NCBI GenBank assembly: GCA_902168185.1
Contig: CABHOV010000053.1
Span: forward strand, 58,473-122,472
From: an uncultured Bacteroides sp.
GTDB taxonomy: Bacteria > Bacteroidota > Bacteroidia > Cytophagales > Cyclobacteriaceae
DNA: 64,000 bases
Direction of reading: 5' to 3'
The position numbers and the translations under genes are program-made. Below the pieces are notes generated by a model. That model was not told the DNA's origin and ran no database searches. It worked only from the letters and a program-made list of their open reading frames with translations. How positions within the stretch are numbered: the first letter of the stretch is position 1; every line of letters starts with the position of its first letter. Of the stretch, positions 56,094 through 64,000 are shown one piece after another.

Positions 56094-56654
56094 ATGAAGT
56101 TATATATCAAGTACATGGTCAGCCTCCGATGCAAGTTGTTGGTTAAGGAGGAACTTGCCAAGCTCGGTATCAACCCGGTCTTCGTGGATCTCGGTATGGT
56201 TGAAGTTCCCGGGCAGATAAGTCAGCAAGACCATGATACGCTACGCGATAATCTTTTAAGATCGGGCCTTGAGCTGCTCGATGACAAGAAGAGCATCCTC
56301 ATTGAGAGAATTAAAAACGTGATCACCGAGATGATCCATTATTCGGATGAGATTCCTACACAGAACTATTCAGACTATCTAAGTGAAAAGCTCGACTATG
56401 ACTATACATATCTCTCAAATATTTTTTCGGAGGTGAAAGGTATAACCATACAGCACTTTATCATCATCAATAAAATCGAACGTGCCAAGGAGCTACTGCT
56501 CTATGATGAGCTTAACCTGACAGAAATTTCCTATAAACTTCACTACAGTAGCGTGGCACATCTTTCTAACCAGTTTAAAAAAATCACAGGACTCACGCCT
56601 TCATTTTTCAAGAAATTAAAAAAGGCACGAAACCAGAACCTGGAAAACATCTGA
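56094..56654 (+). CDS. AraC-type regulator with degenerate HMA-like N-terminus, second copy
   Basis: The protein has 186 residues, with the same length and design as 49424. MKLYIKYMVSLRCKLLVKEE has the same Ser10-x-x-Cys13 in place of CxxC, and the AraC part has YTYLSNIFSEVKGITIQHFI, LNLTEISYKLHYSSVAHLSN and KITGLTPSFFKKLK. The ATG at 56094 aligns with its paralogue; the frame is open to 56070. The near-identical recognition helices suggest the two share DNA targets, while the diverged residues 25-60 suggest different inputs. It lies before the CsbD-cupin group and may control it. Confidence 0.9.
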   Translation: MKLYIKYMVSLRCKLLVKEELAKLGINPVFVDLGMVEVPGQISQQDHDTLRDNLLRSGLELLDDKKSILIERIKNVITEMIHYSDEIPTQNYSDYLSEKLDYDYTYLSNIFSEVKGITIQHFIIINKIERAKELLLYDELNLTEISYKLHYSSVAHLSNQFKKITGLTPSFFKKLKKARNQNLENI

Positions 56655-56798
56655 GTCGATAATCAAGGCTGGCGGCGGGAGAAGGACATGGTATATATTT
56701 GAGATGACCTCTTTCAACGATAAGCTATTTACCACGGGTTGCTATATCAATGCATGACTAACCCCGCTCTATCCAGAGTAGCTGCTGGTATTCTCACG

Positions 56799-56838
56799 TG
56801 TGATATGTGTAAATGCAGGAGCGACAAGTGTAATACTT
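56799..56838 (+). promoter_or_regulatory. Shared bipartite upstream element, copy 2
   Basis: TGTGATATGTGTAA (56799-56812), then 16 bases, then TGTAATACTT (56829-56838). It ends about 45 bp before the ATG at 56883. It is identical in the first 14 bases and in spacing to the element at 53280. Confidence 0.58.
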
Positions 56839-56882
56839 CCCGTACAAGGGTGTCGGATCTTTATACCATAAAAACAAAAATT

Positions 56883-57104
56883 ATGGAGACCACAAAAAAA
56901 CAGAAAGAGCTCTTTACCATTACCGGTAATTGGGATCTGCAAGCCAAGCAATTGAAAGAGAAATATTCATCGCTTACCGATGAGGATGTAAAGTTTGAAT
57001 CCGGAAAGGAAAATGAACTTATAAAACGATTGGAAACCAGGCTAAACAAAAAACGTGACGAGGTTATTCATATTCTTAAAAAAAGTCGTGTTGAAAAAGT
57101 ATAG
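56883..57104 (+). CDS. CsbD-like small stress protein
   Basis: The protein has 73 residues from the ATG at 56883, which follows the bipartite element. The core is GNWDLQAKQLKEKYSSLTDE, DVKFESGKENELIKRLETRL and KRDEVIHILKK, the fullest match in the window to the Bacteroidota CsbD-like pattern. It is soluble and highly charged. It heads a group with a cupin, an unknown protein and a third CsbD-like gene, all on the same strand within 1.3 kb. Confidence 0.8.
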   Translation: METTKKQKELFTITGNWDLQAKQLKEKYSSLTDEDVKFESGKENELIKRLETRLNKKRDEVIHILKKSRVEKV

Positions 57105-57131
57105 CCCTGTCCGCGCGATGCATCAACTATA

Positions 57132-57159
57132 CAGAGACGGGCTCGTGAGCTTGTCTCTG
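57132..57159 (+). other. Stable hairpin inside the CsbD-cupin group
   Basis: CAGAGACGGGCTC and GAGCTTGTCTCTG pair over 13 positions, two of them G-T, around a two-base loop. No T-run follows, so it is not a normal terminator. It may end or stabilise the CsbD transcript or tune expression of the cupin gene. Confidence 0.5.
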
Positions 57160-57184
57160 ATATTAAAAGAAAAAGAACCATGCA

Positions 57185-57535
57185 ATGGAAAATCTAGAAT
57201 TTGAAAAAGGTAAGCAGTTTATTATTGTTGAGATAACTGAATACATTCCGAATTCTGTCGTCATCAAGACCATCATAAAAAAAACAACCGGAAACGTAAC
57301 GGTGGTATCCTTTGATTCGGGGGAAATGTTAACCGATAAAATTTCACCCTTCGACACATTTATCCAGGTGATCGACGGCAAAGCAGAAGTAATCATCAAC
57401 GAGCAATCCACCATACTGGAAGTCGGTCAGGCGATCATCATTCCGGCACATGCCCGAAACTCCATCAAAGCAAATATTCGATTCAAGATGATTAGTACAA
57501 TAATAAAAAGCGGTTACGACGAAATTACCTTGTAG
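57185..57535 (+). CDS. Small cupin protein
   Basis: The 116-residue single cupin barrel has VVSFDSGEMLTDKISPFDTF (motif 1 region), FIQVIDGKAEVIINEQSTIL and EVGQAIIIPAHARNSIKANI (motif 2 with His). The metal-binding His pair of motif 1 is not evident, so it may bind a ligand without metal. It is cytoplasmic and lies 80 bp after the CsbD-like gene. The substrate is unknown. Confidence 0.85.
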   Translation: MENLEFEKGKQFIIVEITEYIPNSVVIKTIIKKTTGNVTVVSFDSGEMLTDKISPFDTFIQVIDGKAEVIINEQSTILEVGQAIIIPAHARNSIKANIRFKMISTIIKSGYDEITL

Positions 57536-57581
57536 GAGCTATAGCGGTTCGTGTATACAACACCTTCAGATAAATCAGGCA

Positions 57582-57893
57582 ATGAAGAAATATATAATTA
57601 ATGATACTGATGTTTTTCATGCTGCCGGCTACCCGGCGGAGGCAGATGAATTACGCGTCATTCGAAATATACTTTCTTCCCATGCCTGTGGCAACAAAGG
57701 TGAAATGGTAATATCATTTGCGAAAGACCACAGCCTAAAGAATGAATGGATCCAAAACTGCGCGGAGCTGGCAAATGTGATCACGTCAAGAGATTTCAAG
57801 ATCACAAACCTGGAATCGCTTTTTGAATCCTGCCGTGATCAGAAAACATTTCGTAGGAGCCTGGAAAATTATATCCACGACTCATTGCAATGA
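57582..57893 (+). CDS. Unknown 103-residue protein
   Basis: A soluble helical protein, MKKYIINDTDVFHAAGYPAE, NILSSHACGNKGEMVISFAK, WIQNCAELANVITSRDFK and a C-terminal FRRSLENYIHDSLQ. It carries Cys36, Cys59 and Cys87 but no known motif. It follows the cupin by 46 bp and precedes the last CsbD-like gene by 39 bp, so it is probably in the same transcript. No family is recognised. Confidence 0.65.
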   Translation: MKKYIINDTDVFHAAGYPAEADELRVIRNILSSHACGNKGEMVISFAKDHSLKNEWIQNCAELANVITSRDFKITNLESLFESCRDQKTFRRSLENYIHDSLQ

Positions 57894-57932
57894 ATGCCCT
57901 GACAGGAGAAGAGATCGAATAAAAAAAGGAAT

Positions 57933-58130
57933 ATGACAGAAGTATGTGCACCGGAAAAACAATGGCTTATTCAGAAAACGAAATTGAAACGGATATTTCA
58001 TAACCTGAATGAGCATGACTTTTGGTACGACTACGGTCAGAAAGAAGTAATGATGATGAAGTTGCAGGTCAAACTTAATTTGAACAGGCAAACCCTTAAT
58101 CGACTGCTTGCTGAGTTGACGAAAGAATAA
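57933..58130 (+). CDS. Divergent CsbD-like small protein
   Basis: The 65-residue protein reads EKQWLIQKTKLKRIFHNLNE, HDFWYDYGQKEVMMMKLQVK and LNLNRQTLNRLL. Helices align with those of 53607 and 56883 (W-x-x-Q-K; D-F-x-Y/W; KLQxKL), but aromatic residues replace acidic ones in the middle. A good GGA ribosome site (aaaaaaagga) precedes it. It is the last gene of the group. Confidence 0.62.
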   Translation: MTEVCAPEKQWLIQKTKLKRIFHNLNEHDFWYDYGQKEVMMMKLQVKLNLNRQTLNRLLAELTKE

Positions 58131-58894
58131 TGCGGGTGTAATCCCGGATATGGTTTATAGAAATCTTCCTGTCCGGAGGCTGTACGAAGCGACTTGAGCT
58201 CTGAAATGGCTATCGAGGTCTATATTTCTTTGTCATAGCAGTTTGTGTGATTGTGTTTACTTCCTGATTCTGTAGTTAGAATGAACATGAACAAAGCAAA
58301 GTTAGATAGGTCCAATTGCTAAAGCGAGCAAAAAAAAAGCATCATGTAATCATGATGCTTATAACAATCTTGCAATTACAGTTTTACTATAACACCTGAT
58401 CTGTTTCAAACGGGTTTAATATTTTCATTGGTATACCTACTTCTGCGGGTACTTTCTGAAATAAAGAAATTTGGTTTTTTGTGGCTCACGCTAATCTCCG
58501 TTGCCATCACAAAGATGGCGTATGGTTGTGCTCGTATGTTGCACATCTACGGAAGTATGTTACATAATTCTCACATGGCTTCTGGCTTACGCCATACCTG
58601 CTATTGGATAGAGGCTACCCAATATGCTATACGCCGATGAATTTATACTTCTATATATGGGGAGTTTGATAGTAATATAGGATCTCAGAACCACGGTCTA
58701 TGATGTGAGACATATGTAACAATGAAAGAGCATTGTATAACGGATACCATTCATAAATACCTCAATTTTGGTGAGTCGTGTGGAGACCGCGTATTCCCAT
58801 CACATACATATATACCTATATATGCGCCGGGCAAATAGCTGTATCCATACTGACGTGTTGGCTTAGTCAGTGTAGGCTCATTAAACAATTATTT
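58131..58894. other. Intergenic region with a minus-oriented terminator
   Basis: The 764-bp gap between the CsbD group and the OmpA gene has no credible ORF; the frame at 58428-58640 lacks coding character. It contains the hairpin at 58337-58360, which points away from the genes on both sides. Confidence 0.5.
58331..58360 (-). terminator. Intrinsic terminator for minus-strand transcription
   Basis: AAGCATCATG (58337-58346) and CATGATGCTT (58351-58360) pair perfectly around TAAT. The run of A before it becomes a T-run on the minus strand. No minus-strand gene lies to the right, so the transcript it ends is unknown. Confidence 0.7.
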
Positions 58895-60394
58895 ATGAAC
58901 AAGAAAATTTTACTTTTGGTATGCGTGATTTTTTTAGTCACGGGTTACAAAGCCAAAGCGCAAAGTGCGGCAATTGGTTTTCACCTCACCGCCTCAGAAT
59001 ACGATGGTGATCTGAATGGAAATGAACATCATTTTTACAGTTTTAAGTCCCAGCAATTGGGAGGTGCTGTATCCCTGCAGCAATATCTTAACAGGTCTTT
59101 TAACCTGGTGGAGAAAGTGTCTTTCAACCAGGTTCGCTATCAGGATCGCCTGGAGACAGCGGGCGTGGATGCAGACTTTTACACAGCCAATCTGAAGCTG
59201 AAATATAAATTTAATAACGGCTATATTTTTAAAGAAGACGCGGCGATCTCGCCCTTTCTGGTGGCCGGCATCGGTGGGACATATATAAACTCAAAGCAGT
59301 ATTCCAGTTTGAGCTCAGCGGACATTGTTGACGGAGAGTTTAAAGGGAATGTGGCTGCAGGCGCAGGGATTCTGTTTCAATTTAACGACCGGGTAGGACT
59401 GGAGGTGGCAAACACCATTAACGCTCCTTTGTATGATGCATGGGACGGCGTGGACCAGGGAGGTAACGATTTATACCTCCAGCATAGTGCAGGTCTGATC
59501 TTTAATCTCAGCAAGCCAACCGATACAGACAAAGACGGTATATCTGATAAAAAAGATAAATGCGCAGATACACCCAGCACAGCATCCGTGGATAGTAAAG
59601 GATGTCCTGTTGATACTGATGAAGACGGCGTGGCCGATTACATAGATAAATGTCCTGCATTGGTGGGTTCGTTTGTGCTGCATGGTTGCCCTGACAAAGA
59701 CAAAGATGCTGTTGCTGACAATGATGATAAATGCCCGGATGTTCCTGGCGTTGTACGGTTCGCTGGTTGCCCCGATAGTGACGGCGATGGCATAGAGGAC
59801 TCCAAGGACAAGTGTCCAAATTTAGCAGGTCTGGATATTTTTGAAGGATGCGCCGATGGAGATAGCGACGGTGTTCAGGACTCCATGGACAAATGTGCGG
59901 ATACAGAGAAAGGTGTAAAAGTAGATGCAAGCGGTTGTCCAGCCGACAGCGATGGCGATGGCGTGATCGACTCAATCGATAAGTGCCCATCATCGAAAGG
60001 AGAAGTATCGAATAATGGCTGTCCGGAGATCAAAGAAGAAACCAAGAAGAGATTGAACTTTGCAACCCGGGGTATAAGCTTTGAGACCGGGAAAGCGGTG
60101 TTAAAAGCTTCGTCTTTTGCCATGCTGGACGAGGTTGTCAGTATCCTCAATGAGTATACGGATTACAATCTGAAGATGGGAGGGCATACCGATTCCAACG
60201 GATCAAACGCAACCAATCTTGCATTGTCCCAGGCACGTGTAGATGCTGTGAAAACGTATCTGATGGGTAAGGGTGTTGATGCTGGCAGAATAGAGGCGAT
60301 CGGATACGGTGAGGAGCAGCCCCTTGCCTCCAACGGGACCAGCGCCGGGAGAACACAGAATCGTAGGGTGGCGCTTTCTTTAGTTTTAAAGTGA
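58895..60394 (+). CDS. OmpA-family outer-membrane protein with TSP3 repeats
   Basis: The protein has 499 residues from the ATG at 58895, which gives a clear signal peptide (NKKILLLVCVIFLVTGYKAKAQ); the upstream frame to 58778 lacks one. An N-terminal ~190-residue beta-barrel (FLVAGIGGTYINSKQYSSLS) is followed by about six calcium-binding thrombospondin type 3 repeats (DTDKDGISDKKDKCADTP, DSDGDGIEDSKDKCPNLAG). A C-terminal OmpA peptidoglycan-binding domain has GHTDSNGSNATNLALSQARV and TQNRRV. It anchors the outer membrane to the wall. It ends at a strong terminator and is monocistronic. Confidence 0.95.
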   Translation: MNKKILLLVCVIFLVTGYKAKAQSAAIGFHLTASEYDGDLNGNEHHFYSFKSQQLGGAVSLQQYLNRSFNLVEKVSFNQVRYQDRLETAGVDADFYTANLKLKYKFNNGYIFKEDAAISPFLVAGIGGTYINSKQYSSLSSADIVDGEFKGNVAAGAGILFQFNDRVGLEVANTINAPLYDAWDGVDQGGNDLYLQHSAGLIFNLSKPTDTDKDGISDKKDKCADTPSTASVDSKGCPVDTDEDGVADYIDKCPALVGSFVLHGCPDKDKDAVADNDDKCPDVPGVVRFAGCPDSDGDGIEDSKDKCPNLAGLDIFEGCADGDSDGVQDSMDKCADTEKGVKVDASGCPADSDGDGVIDSIDKCPSSKGEVSNNGCPEIKEETKKRLNFATRGISFETGKAVLKASSFAMLDEVVSILNEYTDYNLKMGGHTDSNGSNATNLALSQARVDAVKTYLMGKGVDAGRIEAIGYGEEQPLASNGTSAGRTQNRRVALSLVLK

Positions 60395-60414
60395 TAGGTG
60401 TATTGTAGTTTCAG

Positions 60415-60459
60415 GAAGAATATACGGGGGCTATAACTCCTTGTATATTCTTCTTTTTT
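60415..60459 (+). terminator. Intrinsic terminator after the OmpA gene
   Basis: GAAGAATATAC (60415-60425) pairs with GTATATTCTTC (60443-60453), with a T-run to 60459. Confidence 0.9.
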
Positions 60460-61150
60460 ATATCAAGTCTCTCTGCCTATACGCTGGCATTTTGCGTGAC
60501 GCCATTTTTAGAGTTTGTGCTTATCATGTGGCTAAACTCACCAGTCACACGTTCAATCGCATTACGTATTATATTTCCCCAATATACTTCTCTTTAATAG
60601 ATACATCTGATGTAGCAAACCGGGATCTTAAATTTTCCTCTTCCCAGGGAAGCGATTTTTCAGATTCAGTAATCACATAAAGCTTCAAGCCAATCGTTCG
60701 AATCTATAGTATAAATAGAATATTGATAAAAAAATATTCCGGAAGATCTTTCAGAGTCTGTCATCGACTGTCGTCAGGGTATAATTACAACTACGGTGAT
60801 TAAAAATTTTTCTGCCCATTCGAGTATAGTTCATGACCGATAAACTTATAGCAAAACATCTTCATTAGAAACATAATGCTTGGGCTAATCAGAACAAATC
60901 CCGGCCGGAGGAATTAAGTATGGGCTATATATAGCTATAATGAGTTATGCTTTATATTTTACCTAAATCATCTGTGTTAGGCTCTTTGCAAGTACAAGAT
61001 CGATAATCTGGTCGCCCTTGTACGGACAAAACCGTGCGATCGCGGACAACGCTTGTAGGCGCTATAGTGGAATATACTGCAATTAACGGCTTTTCAGATT
61101 CTGGCATCATTATTAATACTGCATTTAGGAAATAATTATGCGAGGTGCAT
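60460..61150. other. Intergenic region, nothing clear
   Basis: A 691-bp AT-rich gap before the PadR gene. The frame at 60441-60680 begins inside the terminator and is not credible. I found no TAnnTTTG core or strong dyad. Confidence 0.5.
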
Positions 61151-61492
61151 ATGAAGAAGTATCAGTTGGGCGGTTTTGAAGAAGTTGTTATGCTTACAGT
61201 GGGCATACTCTATAACGATGCCTATGGAGTATCGGTAAAGAAGGAGATTGAGCAACGGCTGGCACGCAAAGTAAGTGTGGGGGCGTTGCAGAGTGCTTTA
61301 AAGAGACTTGAGGATAAAGGGTATCTTAAGTCACACGAGGGTGAGGCAACACAGGAGCGGGCAGGAAGACCCAAGCGTTACTTCGTTATTACGGCGTTGG
61401 GCAAACGAGCCCTTGAGCACATCAAGACAACACGTGAAAATCTTTGGAAGGCAATTCCGGAGATTGCACTAAACCCAAGATTTACCGACTAA
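61151..61492 (+). CDS. PadR-family regulator, second module
   Basis: The 113-residue protein starts at the ATG at 61151 (a GTG at 61145 is in frame). It has the short PadR fold: YQLGGFEEVVMLTVGILYND, YGVSVKKEIEQRLARKVSVG, ALKRLEDKGYLKSHEGEA, GRPKRYFVITALGKRALEHI. It resembles the PadR at 38695 in length and layout and lies 13 bp before a permease gene. The two modules are probably related copies. Confidence 0.93.
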   Translation: MKKYQLGGFEEVVMLTVGILYNDAYGVSVKKEIEQRLARKVSVGALQSALKRLEDKGYLKSHEGEATQERAGRPKRYFVITALGKRALEHIKTTRENLWKAIPEIALNPRFTD

Positions 61493-61505
61493 CCACTATA
61501 TATTG

Positions 61506-64000
61506 ATGCATCAGCCTCCTGGTATATTCTTGCGCTTCTTCCGGTGGTTTTGCAGGCCGGACCTTCGAACCTATATCGAGGGAGACCTGGTGGAATTATA
61601 TAATGAGCAACGGGACAAAAAAGGCAAGCGCAGTGCTGACATGCGTTTTGCTTTTGACGTACTGCTGCTGCTGCGACCCTCTATGATTAAATCCTTTCGC
61701 GGACTACAACCTGTTAACAACCCTGCTATGATCAAAAGTTATTTTACCATTGGCTGGAGAAATCTTCTTCGAAATAAGGGATACTCCATTATCAACATCG
61801 GAGGACTTGCTATCGGAATGGCCGTTGCCATTCTTATCGGCCTTTGGGTATATGATGAAATTTCATACGATAAAAACTTTAGCAACTATACGCGTATCGC
61901 GCGCGTGATGCAGAACCAGACCTTCGATGGCCAGGTAGAAACCTGGGGAAGCCAGGCCATGCAGCTTGGCCCCGAGCTTCGCAGCAGCTATAGTAATTAC
62001 TTTGATCATGTGGTGATCGCTACATTTCCAGGTGACCATAAACTTACCTTTAACAACAAGACGATAACCATGAACGGGAGTTTTGCTGAGCCAGCCATTG
62101 CTGAGATGCTTACGCTCGATATGGTAGAAGGAACGCGTAAGAGTCTGATCGGTATAAATGGAGCGTTGCTTTCACGCTCGGCGGCACAGGCACTCTTTGG
62201 TGATGATGACCCGATCAACAAGATGATTCGTGTAGACCATGACTTTGACGCAACAGTAACGGGTATATATGAAGACCTTCCGGAGAATTGTTCATTTGCC
62301 GGTTGCAATGTTATGCTTTCATGGCAAATCATCGGCCCGGGCCTCGAACAACGGACCGGGTGGGGGAACAGCTGGTTTCAATGCCTGGTACAACTGCGCG
62401 AAAATGTTAGCCTCTCCGTTGCATCTCAAGGTATAAAAGACGCCAAGATGAAACGCGTACTGGTGGAAGATGATGACGCAAGGTTCAAGCCTGCACTCTT
62501 CCTGCATCCGATGGACCGCTGGCGTTTATACTCTGAGTTTGAGAACGGAGTATATGCCGGTGGAAAAATACAATATATACGTATGCTGGTGCTCATCGGT
62601 GCCTTTGTACTACTACTGGCTTGTATAAATTTTATGAATCTCAGCACGGCACGATCCGAGCAACGCGCCAAAGAAGTAGGTATACGTAAATCGATCGGCT
62701 CCTTACGCATTCAACTCGTCAGCCAGTTTTTTTCAGAGTCATTGCTGGTGGCCTTGCTGGCAAGTATATTCTCATTAATGATCGTGCAACTGGCCCTGCC
62801 ATGGTTCAATGAAGTGTCGGGGAAAAGCCTGGGCATACTTTGGGGTTCATCCTGGTTTTGGCTTTCGTGCGTTGGGTTTGCGGCCGTTACCGGGCTTATA
62901 TCGGGAACATATCCTGCACTGTTCCTCTCATCGTTTCAGCCGGTAAAAGTTTTAAAGGGTACATTCAAAGCCGGTCGAAACGCCTTTCTGCCCCGCAAGG
63001 TTTTGGTGGTGGTACAGTTTACCGTATCGGTCACCTTGATTGTGTGTACGGTTATTATACTCAAACAGATAAAATTTGCCCAGAGCAGGCCTATAGGATA
63101 TAGTATAAATGGGGTTGTGTCGGTACCTATACGCGATGCGGTGGTCATGAAGCACTACGATGTTCTTCGTGAGGAATTACTGAAGACCGGTGTGGTAGAG
63201 GAAGTAGCCGCATCGGAGAGTGCGATCACCGCTACCTTTACCACCAACAGTGGTTTCAGCTGGCATGGCAAAGATCCCAACCGAACCGAGGAGTTTGTTA
63301 CTACAGGCGTTACGCACGAGTTTGGTAAAACCATTGACTGGAAGGTAAAGGCCGGAAGAGATTTTTCAAGAGATATAGCAAGCGACTCATCCGCCTTCAT
63401 CATAAATGAAGCCGCCGCGAAATATCTTGGTATCAGTGATCCGCTGGGTGAAACGATGATTTGGGGTACCAATGGAGAGTGGAAGATTATTGGTGTTGTG
63501 GAGGATATGGTAACACAGTCTCCCTATAATTCGGTTGAGCCTATGATCTTCTTTCTGGAGTCCAATCGTATAGCCTGGATACAATTCAACCGGGTAAACA
63601 TGAAATTGAATCCGGAAGCAAATGCTGCGGAAGCCTTGGCTAAAATTGCGCCTATTTTTAAAAAGTACGATCCTGAAACTGCAGTGGAGTATATGTTTGC
63701 TGACCAGGAGTTTGGTATGAAGTTCGATGAAGAAAGACGCATTGGCAACCTGGCGATGGTCTCCACGGTCCTGGCTATATTTATCAGTTGCCTGGGGTTG
63801 TTTGGTCTTGCGTCCTTTGTAGCATCACAGCGCACCAAGGAGATCGGCATTCGTAAAATCCTGGGAGCTTCTATTCCGCAGCTATGGCAGCTGCTGTCCA
63901 AAGACTTTGTAATCCTTGTCATTATCTCCTGTATAATATCGGTTCCATTCTCATTCTACTTCATGCGTGACTGGCTTACGCAATACGACTATCGCATTGA
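61506..64000 (+). CDS. FtsX-like ABC permease with prefix domain, 3' end cut by window edge
   Basis: The frame is open from the ATG at 61506 to the end of the window (about 831 residues), so the last helix or two are missing. A soluble prefix (MHQPPGIFLRFFRWFCRPDL, YIEGDLVELYNEQRDKKGK) is followed by the first helix (INIGGLAIGMAVAILIGLWV), a MacB_PCD domain, and three helices with INFMNLSTARSEQRAKEVGI. A second periplasmic domain and the last block LGLFGLASFVASQRTKEIGI end the visible part. The design equals the permease at 39015. It should be the membrane half of an ABC exporter repressed by the PadR gene before it. Confidence 0.92.
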   Translation, partial: MHQPPGIFLRFFRWFCRPDLRTYIEGDLVELYNEQRDKKGKRSADMRFAFDVLLLLRPSMIKSFRGLQPVNNPAMIKSYFTIGWRNLLRNKGYSIINIGGLAIGMAVAILIGLWVYDEISYDKNFSNYTRIARVMQNQTFDGQVETWGSQAMQLGPELRSSYSNYFDHVVIATFPGDHKLTFNNKTITMNGSFAEPAIAEMLTLDMVEGTRKSLIGINGALLSRSAAQALFGDDDPINKMIRVDHDFDATVTGIYEDLPENCSFAGCNVMLSWQIIGPGLEQRTGWGNSWFQCLVQLRENVSLSVASQGIKDAKMKRVLVEDDDARFKPALFLHPMDRWRLYSEFENGVYAGGKIQYIRMLVLIGAFVLLLACINFMNLSTARSEQRAKEVGIRKSIGSLRIQLVSQFFSESLLVALLASIFSLMIVQLALPWFNEVSGKSLGILWGSSWFWLSCVGFAAVTGLISGTYPALFLSSFQPVKVLKGTFKAGRNAFLPRKVLVVVQFTVSVTLIVCTVIILKQIKFAQSRPIGYSINGVVSVPIRDAVVMKHYDVLREELLKTGVVEEVAASESAITATFTTNSGFSWHGKDPNRTEEFVTTGVTHEFGKTIDWKVKAGRDFSRDIASDSSAFIINEAAAKYLGISDPLGETMIWGTNGEWKIIGVVEDMVTQSPYNSVEPMIFFLESNRIAWIQFNRVNMKLNPEANAAEALAKIAPIFKKYDPETAVEYMFADQEFGMKFDEERRIGNLAMVSTVLAIFISCLGLFGLASFVASQRTKEIGIRKILGASIPQLWQLLSKDFVILVIISCIISVPFSFYFMRDWLTQYDYRI

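Noticed and set aside
1..64000. CRISPR arrays, tRNA, rRNA, insertion sequences, phage genes
   Set aside because: None seen: no spaced repeats, no cloverleaf-type sequence, no transposase or integrase motifs in any frame.

Overview
The window looks like chromosomal DNA of a soil- or plant-associated Bacteroidota of the Cytophagales type. The signs are a SusC/SusD pair with a DUF3823 lipoprotein, a short protein with a type IX secretion sorting tail, FtsX-like permeases behind PadR regulators, a reg_prop sensor kinase, several TAnnTTTG promoter cores and weak Shine-Dalgarno sequences. No rRNA, tRNA, IS element, phage gene or CRISPR array was seen. The genus is inference.

Region 1 (1-3761) has the 5' part of an ABC permease gene running off the left edge and an alpha/beta hydrolase with a perfect 11-bp dyad upstream.

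Region 2 (3854-26333) is a complete alpha-mannoside utilisation locus. It has a GntR/UTRA regulator, susC-susD-DUF3823 on the minus strand, and divergently a four-gene plus-strand operon (GH92, GH38-type mannosidase, sulfatase, second GH92). A second plus-strand operon follows: sugar porter, ROK kinase and a long mannose-6-phosphate isomerase. Mannose would be freed outside or in the periplasm, carried across the inner membrane, phosphorylated and isomerised to fructose-6-P. Five copies of a TATG(TT/AA)CATA-type operator sit only at the three promoter regions of this locus, which suggests one regulon. The sulfatase suggests a sulfated mannan or glycan.

Region 3 (27124-37787) is mixed: a DHFR-like reductase, an AHSA1-type protein, DUF3667 divergent from a LuxR-type regulator, HxlR divergent from an SDR with a dense operator region, a small T9SS cargo, an output-less GAF/PAS protein and a reg_prop histidine kinase. 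Two 16-bp dyads of the same design link the LuxR-type promoter and the GAF/PAS promoter.

Region 4 (38695-46221) has a PadR-permease module, lipoproteins, a response regulator, and decayed genes: an AraC/M1-peptidase deletion junction, a frameshifted response regulator and a small ORF with an internal stop. It also holds a candidate small RNA.

Region 5 (46503-58130) is a signalling and stress cluster. It has a Cys-rich helical protein, two histidine kinases, two closely related AraC-type regulators with a damaged HMA-like CxxC, a methyltransferase, three CsbD-like small proteins, a Na+/H+ antiporter, a cupin and small unknown proteins. Four small genes here share a bipartite upstream element that is unlike the usual housekeeping promoter.

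Region 6 (58895-64000) has an OmpA/TSP3 outer-membrane protein and a second PadR-permease module running off the right edge.
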